NCBI RefSeq assembly: GCF_015832195.1
Contig: NC_052031.1
Span: 12,587,850 to 12,651,849, forward strand
Origin: Motacilla alba alba
Taxonomy: Eukaryota > Chordata > Aves > Passeriformes > Motacillidae
Direction: 5' to 3'
Length of the DNA: 64,000 nt
The position numbers and the translations under genes were made by a program. This document shows positions 52,401-64,000 of this stretch, piece after piece. The number at the start of each line of letters is the position of its first letter. The first letter of the stretch is position 1. Below the pieces are notes generated by a model that did no database searches, was not told where the DNA came from, and saw only the letters and a list, made by a program, of their open reading frames with translations.

Positions 52401-54345
52401 GAATCACTAGTTAAACCTCACTGCAGAGCTGATCTGAGTGGGGTTTATCTGAGGCCTCACACTGGCTTCCTGCTTTGATAATAACCAATCCCATTGACTA
52501 GTAGTAGATAAATGATGAGGTGATGCTGTGGCAGTATTTCCACCCAGTAACATTTGCCCTGAAGGGTTAGCAGGTTAATAAAACATAGAACCATGTTTAT
52601 GGATGTTGTCATATCTCTTTCCAAATGTTTTCCTTTTTAGACTAAACAACTCTCTCTACTTGGAAGCTCATGGGTTCAAGGGTCTTGTTTCTGCTGCAGT
52701 ACTTTGCAATCTCTCTAACTTGTTTATATCTGCATTTAAGTGAAGGGCTCAACAGCTGCCATCTGCTGTCTACTTTACCGGCACTGGCAGCAGTATTTAT
52801 ATTTATTGTGTTTTATCATAAACACTTCCCCTGATGCAATGCAAAATGGCATTTTAAAAAACTGCTTAATGCTGTTGATTCTACTTCTATAGTTTTGTTG
52901 TCTAGTCTGGTATTTATGCAATTTGTGTGCTGGTACCTTGTTCTTAGACAGTGTCTTGTCCTTGAGTGTATTTGTTGTGTTATTTCATTACTACCCTTTT
53001 CTGTATATTGTCAAGATCATGCAAAGCGGGATTTGATCCTTCAAAAATATTGGTTCTCTGCACATTTCCTCCCATTGAGAAAATGTTATCATCTTTGGAT
53101 GAAGCAAGCTTGAGAGAAAAACATTTAGGCAAAATTATGAGAGCTTCAGGTTCTGTTTATTTCAGGAAATCCAGTAGGCCAGAGTTTCATTTTTATGTAC
53201 TTCTGTTTCGCTTCTCTTATGTTCTCCTTCTACTGGAGCATGGCTTAGTGAGCTGATAGGAGAAATGAGGAAGACTATAAGGCATACTAAAAGTACAAGT
53301 ACTTTCATGGTTATGTCTGAGAAAGTTTTACACCAGTATATAAGCCATTGCCATTGATTATCCTTTGTGCCACCCTTGCTCTTTTAACAACTGCTTGATG
53401 TCAGATGACTCATTGCTTTCAGCCATATGGGAGGAAAAATTAAAAAAAAACCACATTAGTATTCCATATGTGTATGCTATGTAGAGTGTTCTAGGACTGG
53501 AGAAAGTCTAAGGAAGAACTTCCTGGAGTCTGGAAAGGGCAGATGATAATACCACTTGGGAATCTTCCAGTGAGGAGGAAAAAAGCCAGTGCAGAGTTTG
53601 TGAAGAGTTTGGGTAAAAAATGCTTTGTGGGATTTGTCTGTAGTTGTGGTTGCATACATTATTCAAGGGAAATAAATACAACTGTGAAAAGCAACTTCTC
53701 TGGCTATGCTGATCTCTTGCCTGAAAAGTCAGGCAAAGTGCCTCATTGTATCTAAATCTTTAAAATAAATTAATTTCCTGGAAGCACATTAGCTGCACAT
53801 GCATTTTAGATTGGACTATTACCCTTCTAGTGACATATTAAAGCAAATAAAGTTATCTTAAAAATAGGAATGTTTAGATATTGTGGTTTTGTTTGTTCAA
53901 TGGGCAAAAATCTTATTAAATATTTTAAAATCGCTTGCCAAACATTAAATTGTTATATTCTTATTACCCTCATGTTTTGTCTTCCTGCTACTTGTCTGAA
54001 TAGAACCATTTTATCTTTTTTAGGAATTGAAAGTACACAAAGCACTCCAGAACAGTACAGTGAGTTTGCAGGAGGCTGGACTGTTGCAGCAAGTTTCCAG
54101 ATCATCCAAAGGTCTCTCATAATTTTGATCAACCCAAGGAGTCGACTAGTTGGTCACTGAACAGCATTTTTTTTTTCCCTGCACTGCTCAGGTACCTGTG
54201 GTCAAAAACCTCCTAAAACTTAAACACATGATTCAGCTGAACATGGATCATCATTCTGGTTCAGACAGATATAGTGCCAGAAGCAGATGTGCAAGATGTG
54301 AGAGCACAGCAGGTATATATGATACTTTTCTCTGCTGAGGAGATG
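49446..54345. other. SLC26A5-RELN intergenic DNA
   Basis: About 4.9 kb without a supportable gene. Open frames up to 129 codons (50677-51066) lie in a GC-richer patch and show no family features, start context or splice structure. I see no RNA gene. Confidence 0.6.
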
Positions 54346-54349
54346 CTCT

Positions 54350-54735
54350 GGTAGGTGGGATTGTTTAGCCTGAAGAAAATTAAGCCCAGGCAGGACCTTA
54401 TTGCTCTCTACAACTACATGAAAGAAGGCTGGGGTGAGGTGGGCAGCAGTCTCTTCTCTCATGTAGCAAAGTACAGGACAAGAGGAAATGGCCTCAGGTT
54501 GCACCGGGTGAGGTTTAGATTGGATATAATGAAAAGTTTCTTCACTGGAAGGGTTGTCAGTCATGGCACAGGCTGCCCAGAGAAGTGCTGAGTTGCCATC
54601 TCTGGAGGTATTAGAAGGATGTGTAGATGTGGTGCTTAGGGCTGTGTTTTAGTGGTGGGCTTGGCAGTGCTGGGTTAACAGTTGGACTTGATGTTACAGG
54701 TATTTTCCAACCTTAATGGTTCATATGATTCTAAG
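54350..54735 (+). mobile_element. CR1 LINE 3' fragment downstream of RELN
   Basis: Contains TAGCCTGAAGAAAATTAAG, AGGTTTAGATTGGATATAAT, AAAAGTTTCTTCACTGG, CACAGGCTGCCCAGAGAAG, GGTATTTTCCAACC and a terminal ATGATTCTAA, in CR1 order. It is 5'-truncated. Confidence 0.92.
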
Positions 54736-55084
54736 AATTGCCTGCTTGGTCTGTTTGGAACAAGGTTCCTTATGTGCCACACTCTTGTTCTCAGAGCTTG
54801 GAAACAGTGGTTTGCAATTTTTGGTTTGCAGATGAAGCGAGAATGTGTATTGCTCTGTGTTCCTGTTTCATTCATTGTGCCAGGACCTGTCCCAAGGACC
54901 AAGTTATGCCCACATGTGGGATGGGGAAATCTCTTTATGTTACTTGTAAAGTGCTGTTAAGTGTGATTTGCTAAATATTAAAAATAACATTAATGTTTGC
55001 TTTAGAATATAGGTATTTAGTGGAAGAATTTGATGAATGATTTCATGTAAAGCCCACATGGCTTGAAAAGTCTAACATCAGAAT

Positions 55085-56129
55085 TCTTTGTTGACATTAT
55101 CTTTATTGAAGCATGGATCTTTAGCTTGGTTCACCATAAAGTGAAGCATTTGATTTATGATAATAGACAGTTCAGGGCTATAGGGGCATTATAACGTTGC
55201 TGGTGTAGATACAACTTTATCAGAAGATACAAACATGACCCGCAATAGAAACAAACACCAAAGAGAACACAATGAAACATTCACTGCTTACAAATCACTT
55301 CATTACTACAGACACCAAATGGCAGTTACTGTAAGTAAATCAGTTTCAGAGAACTGACTACATTTAGACAGGGAATTGGGAATTTCTGTTTGGGGCTTAA
55401 TTCACAAATCCTTAGTAGAAAAAGTTTAATGTCAAGCATTTTTTTTTTTTTTTATCCACAAAACAATGCTAACCAACAGACATATCAAAGAATAAGACCG
55501 AAGGATATCAACGCCTTTACAACTACTTTTGCAATTATCTTCTGGATTAGGTACTTAGATGATTTTTTAAAATACACTTTGTAAGAAGGTAAATAGCCCA
55601 AAAATCAGCAGCAAAAATATTACAACAACAAAACAAGTAAATACAGTGCCAATGTGTCATGTTGTAGAAGAGAATACGAAGAGGACAAACAATGATAACT
55701 TAATCATATAAAATGACACAGCTGAAATACAGTGCACTTAAATAACTATGTAACAAAGAATGTTAAATTTTGTACTTAGTGTGTATGTTTTTATAAACAT
55801 AAAATCTGAAAAGTCTTTGTGCTTAAACTTTTTTTCCTGTTAAACAGAATTAGTTGCTTACTTCCAATACTGCCACTGTAACGGATATTACAACAGATCA
55901 CAATTTTCACAGACACATCAACATTAAAACATTTACCTATGAGAAAATAAGTCACTTCTCATTAGTTCACAGTGCGAAAAAGTGGTGTATACTCTGTCTT
56001 GAACAAGGCTTTCAGTTATTCATCAAGCCAGTTGCAGAAAAGTCCTGATACCAGATGCAGTGCTAGATTTAAAGAATGGAAAGCAACACATCACATGTTG
56101 GGAGGAAAAAAAATAAATTTCTTGTTTCT
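55085..56129 (-). other. RELN: RELN 3'UTR
   Basis: Runs from the reelin stop codon (56130-56132) to the polyadenylation signal at 55102-55107, about 1.05 kb, close to my recollection of the mammalian 3'UTR length. The sequence is AT-rich and contains no repeat I recognise. Confidence 0.8.
55102..55107 (-). terminator. RELN: RELN polyadenylation signal
   Basis: Plus-strand TTTATT is AATAAA on the minus strand (CTTCAATAAAGATAATG), about 1.02 kb past the reelin stop codon. Confidence 0.8.
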
Positions 56130-56226
56130 TCATGGATATCGTCTAAGTGACCTTCGTCTTCTGTTGTAGAAATGCCTGAGCCCATGTTGCCGTGAAAAAT
56201 TCATCATGTAATTTTGTTTGCGAGTG
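56130..56226 (-). CDS. RELN: RELN last coding exon (basic C-terminal region)
   Basis: The acceptor TTTGACAG precedes CACTCGCAAACAAAAT. The 32 codons including stop encode the basic C-terminal region with no substitution that I can detect against human from memory. The stop is at 56132-56130. Confidence 0.97.
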
Positions 56227-59200
56227 CTGTCAAAGAGTGAAAGAAGAGTGTCAGTTTCTTTCATATGTAGTGTAAATTCTTTTCTAGCAGTGAGCTAGTG
56301 GGACTGATTCTTCTTTGTCCTTGCACGACTTTTCAGGTCTGTGCAAACTGGTGTGAAGAACACCCTTTGTTTGACTGCAAAGGTACAAGTCAATTGAGAA
56401 TCTGTCCCACTTGGCTTTCAGTTACAGTAAGTTATCTTCGGGAAAGGTTAAGAGCTTTCAGCTAATGAAAACTGGTGCTGCCTAGGGCCAGATTCACTAA
56501 AACTGTGTACTTCATAGCATTTCTCTATGGGGGTTTTATACTCCAGTTATCCTTCTATCTTTGATCATTAACTGCTTTATCTTGAGAACAGAAGAAAAGT
56601 TTTACTCCACTTCATTATTTTCTTCTTTTACCTTATAGAAAGTGAAGTACAAGACTTTTAATCAGATTAATGTTTCCTTCCCCTATGCACCCTCTTCCAA
56701 AATCAAAGGAAGGTCTGGGAAATAAGCATCATCGTATCTGGCAGGAGACCAAGCAAGAGAGCCCAACTGCAGCTGAATTTAAGAAGGCATACTTGTTTGG
56801 AAGACCTACCTGGAGTACAAGGCCCATCCCACCTAATGTAGGGAAGAAGGAACTGAGGGAAGAAGGAACCATGAGAGGGCAGATCTGTGAAGACCTGCAA
56901 TCAACAAATCTCCCATTTGTGGGTTCAAGGAATGTTTTCACTAGTGAGTTTTGTCTGTGAGTAAGAAGTGGATACTCATAATTTAGTAAGTCATACTTCC
57001 TCTCTAGTGCATAAGCTTATTTTTAGTGAATATGGCCCTTAGGAAAAAGGAGTAATTGTATGCTTTGCAAAACACCCAATTCTCCACAACCAAAACCAAC
57101 CTTTGCTTTAGTATGCTAATTTAACCTAAAAAAATGTGTCTAACAAAATGATGCCCTTTTCATGAGCTAATCTTGAACACAATTGACTAAATTGATGAAT
57201 AGTTGTCATGTCAAAGTCTAGATTATAAACCTCTAAGTAAATCCAAGTCATTTCCTGACTAGTTTTCCAAGGCTTTGCAATTTTTAATTTTTTTCCCCAC
57301 TGGAATGTACATACAAGAATGAAATAAAGACCAGCTCCTGGTGACAATGAAAAAAACCAGATGTACACTCGTGACATCTTTTGGCACTGTCACAGTAAGG
57401 TAGAGCTCTAGATCATCTGGCAATTGAGAGAGGGGTTAATGTTGGCTTATTCAAGTAAAAAGGAAAGGTCTGTGCTGATTTGTAAGTTTTGTGTGAGAGA
57501 TTGATAGTGGTGAGTTTATGTAACTTTAATGCCACTTGGTAGCTCAAGTGCAAAGCAGGACTGAACATCAGTTTTCATTCTGGTCCTTAAGTCATCAGGG
57601 TGGAAAGTCACCCTGGCTCCAATGCCAGCTGTCTCACTGATGAAGGCAGGAGGGAAATTATGACCCCAAACCCACTTCTGAGTGGCTGCCATTGGCCATG
57701 AAGCTTGGAGAAGTTCTTAATTTTCCCTTCCCTTTAATTCCCATTGCCTGGAAAGTGAGTGGTTCCTCAGACACAGGGTCTTCACAGCCACATCCCGCCT
57801 CTCAGGAGAGCATCCTAAGCACGAGGTGAGGATAGAGCACCTATCTGCTGGGAGAAGGCTGCTCTGCAGCCAAAACACAGCAGATGAGCCTGGGAGAAAG
57901 CACAGCCCAACTCTGAGCAGCTTTGCTGTTTGCTCTGGGAACATGGGACCAAACAGAGCCTGCCAAAGTGTTTGGCTGAAAGAAATGCCTTTTCTGGACC
58001 TGGTTAAATTTAGGAGTGAGCTTGGTTTTGCTAGCCTCAGCTTGGACAAGACTTGGACAGATCGGGAACGTGCTGAGCTGCAGTCCTTGGCCCAGGAGCC
58101 TTTTCTGTCCTGTCTTTGGTCTGCTTATGTCCAGCAACAGCTCAGCAGAGATGTTCAGGACTGGTTTTGGACACTGCTTTGTGCACCTGGCCTCTATTTC
58201 ACTTGAAATGCCCAACCATTTTGTATCTGGCCTTAGAGGGATGGTGAAGATGTTTAAAACAATGAACAAAGAAAAAAAAAAAAAGCAAAAGAAATAATTG
58301 AAAAAAGAACACTGAACAAAGAAATGCTTACCTAGTAATATAGAAGGGATTTACTTATTTTTTTATGTATATGATTTTGTTCCATTGGAAGATGATCAAG
58401 GTATTAGAAATAAGCATATATTTATGTCTTACACTAAACACCATAGCAGTGCAGTGTGTGAAAAATAAGAGAAGTCTAAATTCTCAGGAACCCAATGTGT
58501 TTTTTTAACCTGCATTAATGTAGTTCAGACTTGTCCTCACTGACATGAGGCAGACTTTCCAACTGCTGGTTGGATGCCACAGAAGAACCTTGATGCCTGC
58601 TGTAGAAATACTATGATTTTCTACATAGAAATACTATGATTTTCACTCTTTTCATGGGTAAATATGCATACCCTATGCATTACAGTATTGTATCATACTG
58701 CACCACAAAATCAGAGTAGGTGTGGTTTTCAGAATCAGTGGCAACTTGAAGACAGCTTTGTCAGTGTGTAATGGACTGGTCAGCACCTGCTGAGCTTTCT
58801 GTCTTTGCTGTGCATTCACTGAACCATCAGTCAGTCAGAGAAGTTCAGATCCAAAGTAATTATCTGTGTATTACTGATGGAGTACAAAGCAAAAAAAAAA
58901 AAACCAATTAGCAGAAGTGACTGCTGTATAATCTGTTTGACAGTTTTGAGTGCACTACTAAAAAATAAACAGAAGATAATATTGCTTGAATTTATGCAGG
59001 AAACCCTAAAAAATGTTCCAATGCAGTACCTGGAGTTGTGCTAGTTGGATGAAAGCAATATGCAGCCAATGCAGAAAAGCAAAGACAAAACTATCTAGGG
59101 CTCCAAAAATATCTAGTGTTCCAAAAAATACCTACAATAAAGCAATTTATGAGAAGGAGTCTCTCTGGACTAAGTCTCTTTAGTGTTGAGTAGAGCATTA

Positions 59201-60144
59201 TGTTTATTGCATGTTTCCTAAAGCACAATTTGAACTACAAGGTTGCAATTTCAAGTTTATGAAAATGGAACAAAACCAAACTGAGTGAAAAATATGAAAT
59301 ACGTAACCCCAGTAAATACTAATGTCTTTCCTTATTTGTGTGTTTTTAATTGATGGGGCACAAAACAGGAACAAAATAGAAACAAAAATATTTGAATAAC
59401 AAAATTAAACATGAAAAAAGCCTTAGAACACAGCAAAGGTATACCCTTCAAGACTAGGTTTGGAGTAAATTTTGATGCTGAATTACAAATGCTTTGTTAG
59501 GCAGGTACTGTAATGGAAAAATCACGTGCTCTGGCTGAGGGCTCATATCAATGGCAAATATTCTTTGGCTTTGGTGGAGTCAGCACTTGAACCCAGAGCT
59601 CAGTAACTATCCTGGTTGGTGGTATCCATTAACTGCAGCAGCATAAAGCAGCTGGGTTACACAAAATGAAAGCACTACCTGGGGACACTGGTTCTGTGTC
59701 CAAGGGACAGCTGTGGCCATGGCTCCGTGCAGATTGACTGACATACACTGCCTGACTGCAGCTGCATCTCTGTGGTCATTTATTACAGAAAAACGTGGGA
59801 ATTGCCCCTTGGCTGCCCATACAGTGCTCTGGGGCCCCTCCACTGGTAGGTCTCACTGTACCCTATCTGAAGCAGATGGAGAAGTCCCATTGCAGCCTTG
59901 GTGAAATTCCCACTGCACATCATTCCCACTGGCACAATCTACTGAACAATTTCTGCTAAGTTTAACTTCCCCCAATGCTCACTGAGGAAGTGCTGCAGGA
60001 TCAGGGCCCTCAGGAGCTATGTGACACATCTCAGAGTATAAATGATTTTCCACCAACCCCTCACTGACAAAACTTTGTGAAAGAGCTGTAGCTGTAACAG
60101 AAACATACATTTAATACTAATTCAGGGAAAGTACTTACCTTATT
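56130..60144 (-). CDS. RELN: RELN (reelin) 3' end: microexon plus last coding exon
   Basis: Reelin is a large secreted glycoprotein that directs neuronal migration through VLDLR/ApoER2. Only its extreme C-terminus is here: exon 60144-60139 (6 nt) and exon 56226-56130 (97 nt, including stop). The last exon begins with one nucleotide that completes a Ser codon and continues [20 protein letters not shown], then a basic tail of Arg-rich residues ending RRYP-stop. It matches the mammalian C-terminal region, which is needed for full signalling activity. The preceding exon, encoding the final reelin repeat, should lie at higher coordinates, but I find no match up to 64000, so it is outside the window. 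Order and strand next to SLC26A5 agree with human. Confidence 0.95.
56227..60138 (-). other. RELN last intron (3.9 kb)
   Basis: Lies between the microexon and the last exon. It includes a GC-richer patch at 57600-58250 with overlapping open frames on both strands (126 and 142 codons) that resemble no known protein, and short direct duplications such as TAGAAATACTATGATTTTC twice near 58605-58644. Confidence 0.6.
60139..60144 (-). CDS. RELN: RELN 6-nt alternative microexon
   Basis: On the minus strand the sequence is TTTTACACTAG / AATAAG / GTAAGTAC: an acceptor, six bases, and a near-perfect donor. The phase fits. The previous exon ends with two bases and the last exon starts with one, so inclusion adds two residues (Ile-Ser here) and skipping keeps the frame. 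From memory the mammalian counterpart is the hexanucleotide AGTAAG (Val-Ser), preferentially included in neurons, so this copy differs at one base. A TGC lies about 21 nt upstream of the exon, consistent with SRRM4-type microexon regulation (inference). Confidence 0.82.
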
Positions 60145-63100
60145 CTAGTGTAAAACCAATGACAGCAAACAATGAAATACAACACAAGTTAGAAAATGCC
60201 TTTCAATGCATGCAGCACTGTGATTAGTCATAAAACCCTGATGAGGTTTAGAGGCAATATAGGACTTTTCGTCTCTTTTGAAAATAAAAATTGAACAAAT
60301 TATTTCCTCAGCTTTCAAATCAATGTTTAGATTTTTATCTTCTATAAAATTCAGCATGCACTTTTTAGAAACATAATAGAAATGTAATAGAAGCACAAAC
60401 CGCATCATATTAAATTTGGCATAAATGTTGTGAATATTCAGATAGTCATCTAATGTTTGAACTACTTATGTTCTTTATCATAAATATGTTGATACTTAAT
60501 TTAAATGCATTTATCAAATCTTTGCTTATTACTAAAAAAAAGGAAGCTGATGAAAATGCTTTTCCACATGAGCACTTCTTGTTAAATCTAGAATACACAA
60601 TTTGTATTTAATTATTCCAAAATCAGGATAAACATGCTTTGCACCAAATGCATCATAACTTCTCACTAAATCATTTGTGCCAAAAATGTGAGAATATCTC
60701 AACAATGAAGAGCATGGAGTGATGGCTATGGAGGGATTCATTCTGTTAACCATAAAATAGTAGGTGGGGATAACATTTCTGGCATTCCTTGCACAACTTA
60801 TATTCCTATGGATCACATTACAAGTTTTGGGATAAAGAAAACGATATCAGACCCTTAGTGTTCATCTTATAACTATCCTTTATTTCTCAGTACCTTTGAC
60901 ATTTAATTAAGTTAATGAGATGTCTCTAAGGGCCTGCCCTATAAACAAAGATGGCAGTTGTGTAATGCACATGCAAGGAAGTGTGAGGTGTGTGTGCAGT
61001 GGGCAGGCTGAGAGCTGTGCTTCCAGAGAAAAACAATGTGCAAATGAAATGCAGAATTGGACATGGGCTCTTCTTAGGGCAGAAATACAGGGGTGCAGAA
61101 AAACACTCTTTCTTAAGCTTGGGATAAAATACTTTTTTATCCTAAGAAGAGCCACATGGAACACATGAGAGTTGGGCCCAAAGCTTTCTTTACAAATGGA
61201 GAGAAAAAACACTGCACTAATGAGGAATAATCAGCACTGGATTATAAAAAGGACTGGACAACTTAACAACTTGCATCCTCTCCCCACCACAGGACAGATA
61301 TCAACTGTTGTTAAGTTGGCAAGATCAATCTAATGTATAACATTGTCAACACAGGTATTTGGTTTCACCTCTTTAAAAGAGGTGCTCAATTTAAGCTCAT
61401 TTGCAGCTGCATCACAGTCTTAAAAATACTGCTTTTTATTGAGTCATTCAAATAGTTTGTTCAAAAGTGGAATGATTTTAAGTAAGATACAAAAGCATCC
61501 ATCTTTGGCCTTTTTTATCACTGCCAGGTATTTTTCATGCATGTGCAATCTGCAGGTTGATCTTTTTCCCCACAGCAATTTCCTTGGGGGCAAAAAGGAA
61601 TCAAATAAATGGCATCCTGAAGGCATGTTTGCTGGTGGGAGGATGGTGGCCCTTGACTCAGAAATTGGTTGAACTGAACAGTGTCATGCCCCTGGCTGTG
61701 CTTCAGCTGTAGCAGTATCTGCGCTACGACTCAGCAGCTAGGCCTGGGACAGAACTGATTTCAAGTCTTTGGATTGCTGAGAGGAGTTGGGCCATGAAAG
61801 CAGATATTCACAGATATGCCCCTGGCTTGAGCACTCTAGGGAGGAGCAGGGACATTCCCTGTTTTGGATGGGAAATAAAATAAAGAAAATCCTTATTTTC
61901 TTTACCTTCCTACAGATCAGCTCTCCCTGCTGGAGAGCTGGTTGCCCTCTCACTGCAGCCCTTAGCCTGCTCAAGGAGAGCGTGGCTCATGTGCCCATGG
62001 GCTGAGGAAAAGCTGGCACAGCACCTAGGTGTGCACCTGGGGCTGCAGGCAGCCAGGCCAACACATAGGCTGGGAAAATCAGAACTCTATCACCCCACAG
62101 GGTAGTGAAGAAAACACAAGAATGATGTGTGGAAAGCCAGGAATTTATCTCTGTCCCAAACCACACCTCCTAGTGTAGGTTGGCTCCTTGCTCTAACACC
62201 TCACAGGCTGAGGCTTGCCTGTTGCATCAACATGGGTACACAGGTCACAAACATGAAAATCTAGGACTGAAACCAGAGCCAGTGAGGATAATTTTGATGG
62301 TTCTGGAGAGGTGTATGGGTGTCATCCAGGTTGGGTGGTCTGAATACAGACTGTGTTGGACGTGGGCCATCAATGGGTTCTTATCTAGAGAAAGATAAGA
62401 TGGCCTTCTGAGACCAGGCCAGAGCTCCAACAGAAATTACTTCCAGTTTAGGAGGCACAGATATTTCCTAAAGTATCCCAGCTTTGGGATGAATAAGCCA
62501 GACAGAAGCCTATCGACTCTCCAGTGACTCCCTGTAAAATTGATGGGAAGATGTAAACCCTGGTGATGGTTCAAGCTCAGGCTGTGCCTCTCTGCAGCCC
62601 TGGGGTGGCTATTGCCCACAGAGCTCTCCCCTGGCAATCTTGGTGGGAAGGGAGAGCACCCAGAGGACTCTGCCTCTTCCCCTCTTGCTGGAGAGCTGCC
62701 TGGGAAAGGGGACTTGTTCTTCCCAGGACCAGGCAGTGCTTCTGTACCCTTCACTGGAAAATGAAGGAATATTAAGAATGGAAGCCAAGTCCTATCCCTA
62801 GTACTCACAGTGTGATTCCTGGTAGCCCTGGTGTGTGCAGGATCATCTAGGGTGAATACTAACAGATATTGATCCAGGCTCCCTTCTGATAGCACTGATA
62901 GCTCCTCCCTGAAGCACTTCATGGAGGTGACTGAGTGTCTTCATTATTTAACAGGTGAAGAAACTGAAGTGCTGGGGGTAAAGTGACCAGTGTGAGGTGA
63001 CCAAGTGGAATAGCAGAGCTACAGAAAAACCCAGGTGAGAGTATTTATTGATAAGGAAGTTGCAGGTTACTTGCAAATAAATTTGAGGAGGCCTAAAGAA

Positions 63101-64000
63101 TATTTTGATGAATTACAATGTGCAGATAGAACTTAAGCAAAACAGAGGAGTTAAATGCAGCTGTCAGGTCTGAGCACATGCCAGTATAGGAGCCAAATGC
63201 ACCATGGCATGAAATTCTGCCCTTCCTGAGAGCAGCATGTCTCATGTGTTGTAGTTAGCAGGGACTGGAACTCTACATCTGGCCTTTGGGAAATAAGGTG
63301 TCATGGCACTGTGTTTCACAGGACTTGGTAAGGGAGAAATCAGTCCAGTTTGGTCTGTCTTTCTCTGTGGATTGTACCAGATGTCACTTGAACAGGGTGG
63401 AAATCCTTTGTCTCTAGCCTGATATTTAGGGCAATTTTCAGAAGCTCTTAAAGCTCTTTAACAGTACTAAAATAATAAAAGGGAGGCCACTGTCTGCCCA
63501 CCTGGTTCCTTCTTTTGCTAAGATGTGATTACTTGTTATGGCCATTCTAGTATAACATATCTCACATGACTTGTTACCACTAAACTTGTGTGTTTAGTCT
63601 ACAGCCTGGCAGATCTCATTGTCAGAGAAGTTCTCCACATTTCAACCTCAGAATAACTTTTAAAAGATCTGTTTTATTCCTACTTATGGCCCCTAATTCA
63701 GTGCTTGGATTAATGGGTAACATTGTACTTTATTTTTTCTCTTACATGGTTTGTTCCATTAATTTTATTTTTAATTGCAAGGTAGAAAGACTTGTGAATA
63801 TTTCAGAATGACCAGTTTCCCTTTCAATGGTTTCCTAAACAAGATGAACTTCCTGCAGGCTCATATTCTTCCATATCTTTCCTGATGCAGCATCATACAG
63901 CCATTGATTGACTAAAACAGGAATCATATCCGTCTCTCTCCTCTGTTCCTTCCAGTTTTAAGCTTAATGTTATGGAAGCAGAGCCCAGCAAGGTGTGTAG
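60145..64000 (-). other. RELN intron upstream of the microexon, continues off the window
   Basis: No reelin-repeat exon is found. It holds an imperfect inverted repeat at 61062-61158 and a MIR-like fragment at about 62870-63025. The 161-codon minus frame at 62437-62922 has no recognisable features. Confidence 0.6.
62870..63025 (+). mobile_element. Ancient MIR-like SINE fragment
   Basis: TTAACAGGTGAAGAAACTGA, then GGGGTAAAGTGACC, GTGAGGTGACCAAGTGGAA and AGCAGAGCT follow the order of the MIR core (ACAGATGAGGAAACTGAGGC, GGTTAAGTGACTTGCC, GTGGCAGAGCT). Divergence is high, as expected for a Mesozoic SINE surviving in a bird genome. Confidence 0.65.

Noticed and set aside
54024..54059. Exon-like 36-nt block with TTTTTTAG acceptor and GTGAGT donor on the plus strand
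   Set aside because: No neighbouring exons or protein family match; isolated splice-like pairs are common by chance.
57826..58269. Overlapping 126-codon plus and 142-codon minus frames in the RELN intron
   Set aside because: Mutual shadows in a GC-richer patch; no recognisable protein and no supporting splice or promoter signals.
62437..62922. 161-codon minus-strand frame
   Set aside because: Low-information composition adjoining a MIR-like fragment. It does not resemble any reelin exon or other family.

Overview
This window is vertebrate nuclear DNA, most likely from a bird and probably a passerine. Coding sequence is broken into short exons with GT-AG introns. The interspersed repeats are CR1 LINE tails, one very old MIR-like SINE, and a 242-bp solo LTR of a type I associate with passerine endogenous retroviruses. 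Gene order and orientation, DNAJC2 (-), PSMC2 (+), SLC26A5 (-), RELN (-), match the human 7q22 arrangement, which supports each assignment independently of protein similarity. Human proteins were compared from memory, not by a database search.

Layout. 1-5149: 5' part of DNAJC2 on the minus strand (five coding exons, including the J domain; the rest lies off the left edge). 4690-6350: a CpG island serving as a divergent promoter for DNAJC2 and PSMC2, with an 11-copy minisatellite just inside PSMC2 intron 1. 5494-14205: complete PSMC2 (12 coding exons, 433 codons plus stop), with a polyadenylation signal at 14295. 14320-16260: short convergent intergenic space. 16255-37241: the SLC26A5 (prestin) coding region on the minus strand (18 coding exons, 736 codons plus stop) with a long 3'UTR. 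37242-48300: gene-free DNA, probably 5' noncoding intron or upstream region of SLC26A5. 48300-49150: a second CpG island with a 17-bp minisatellite and two inverted ZNF143-type motifs. 49350-55080: intergenic DNA with a CR1 copy. 55085-64000: the 3' end of RELN on the minus strand. This comprises the 3'UTR, the last coding exon, and the 6-nt microexon at 60139-60144; the preceding exon lies beyond the right edge.

The genes do not form a functional pathway. DNAJC2 is a ribosome-associated cochaperone and PSMC2 a 26S proteasome ATPase; both are housekeeping proteostasis genes sharing a promoter. SLC26A5 is a membrane anion transporter/hair-cell motor protein, and RELN is a secreted neuronal guidance protein. 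I see no operon-like, CRISPR, phage or defence system. The most notable small features are the RELN microexon, the paired inverted promoter motifs in the second CpG island, a (GT)n tract 28 nt downstream of a prestin splice donor, and a possible 12-nt tandem donor in the prestin STAS region.
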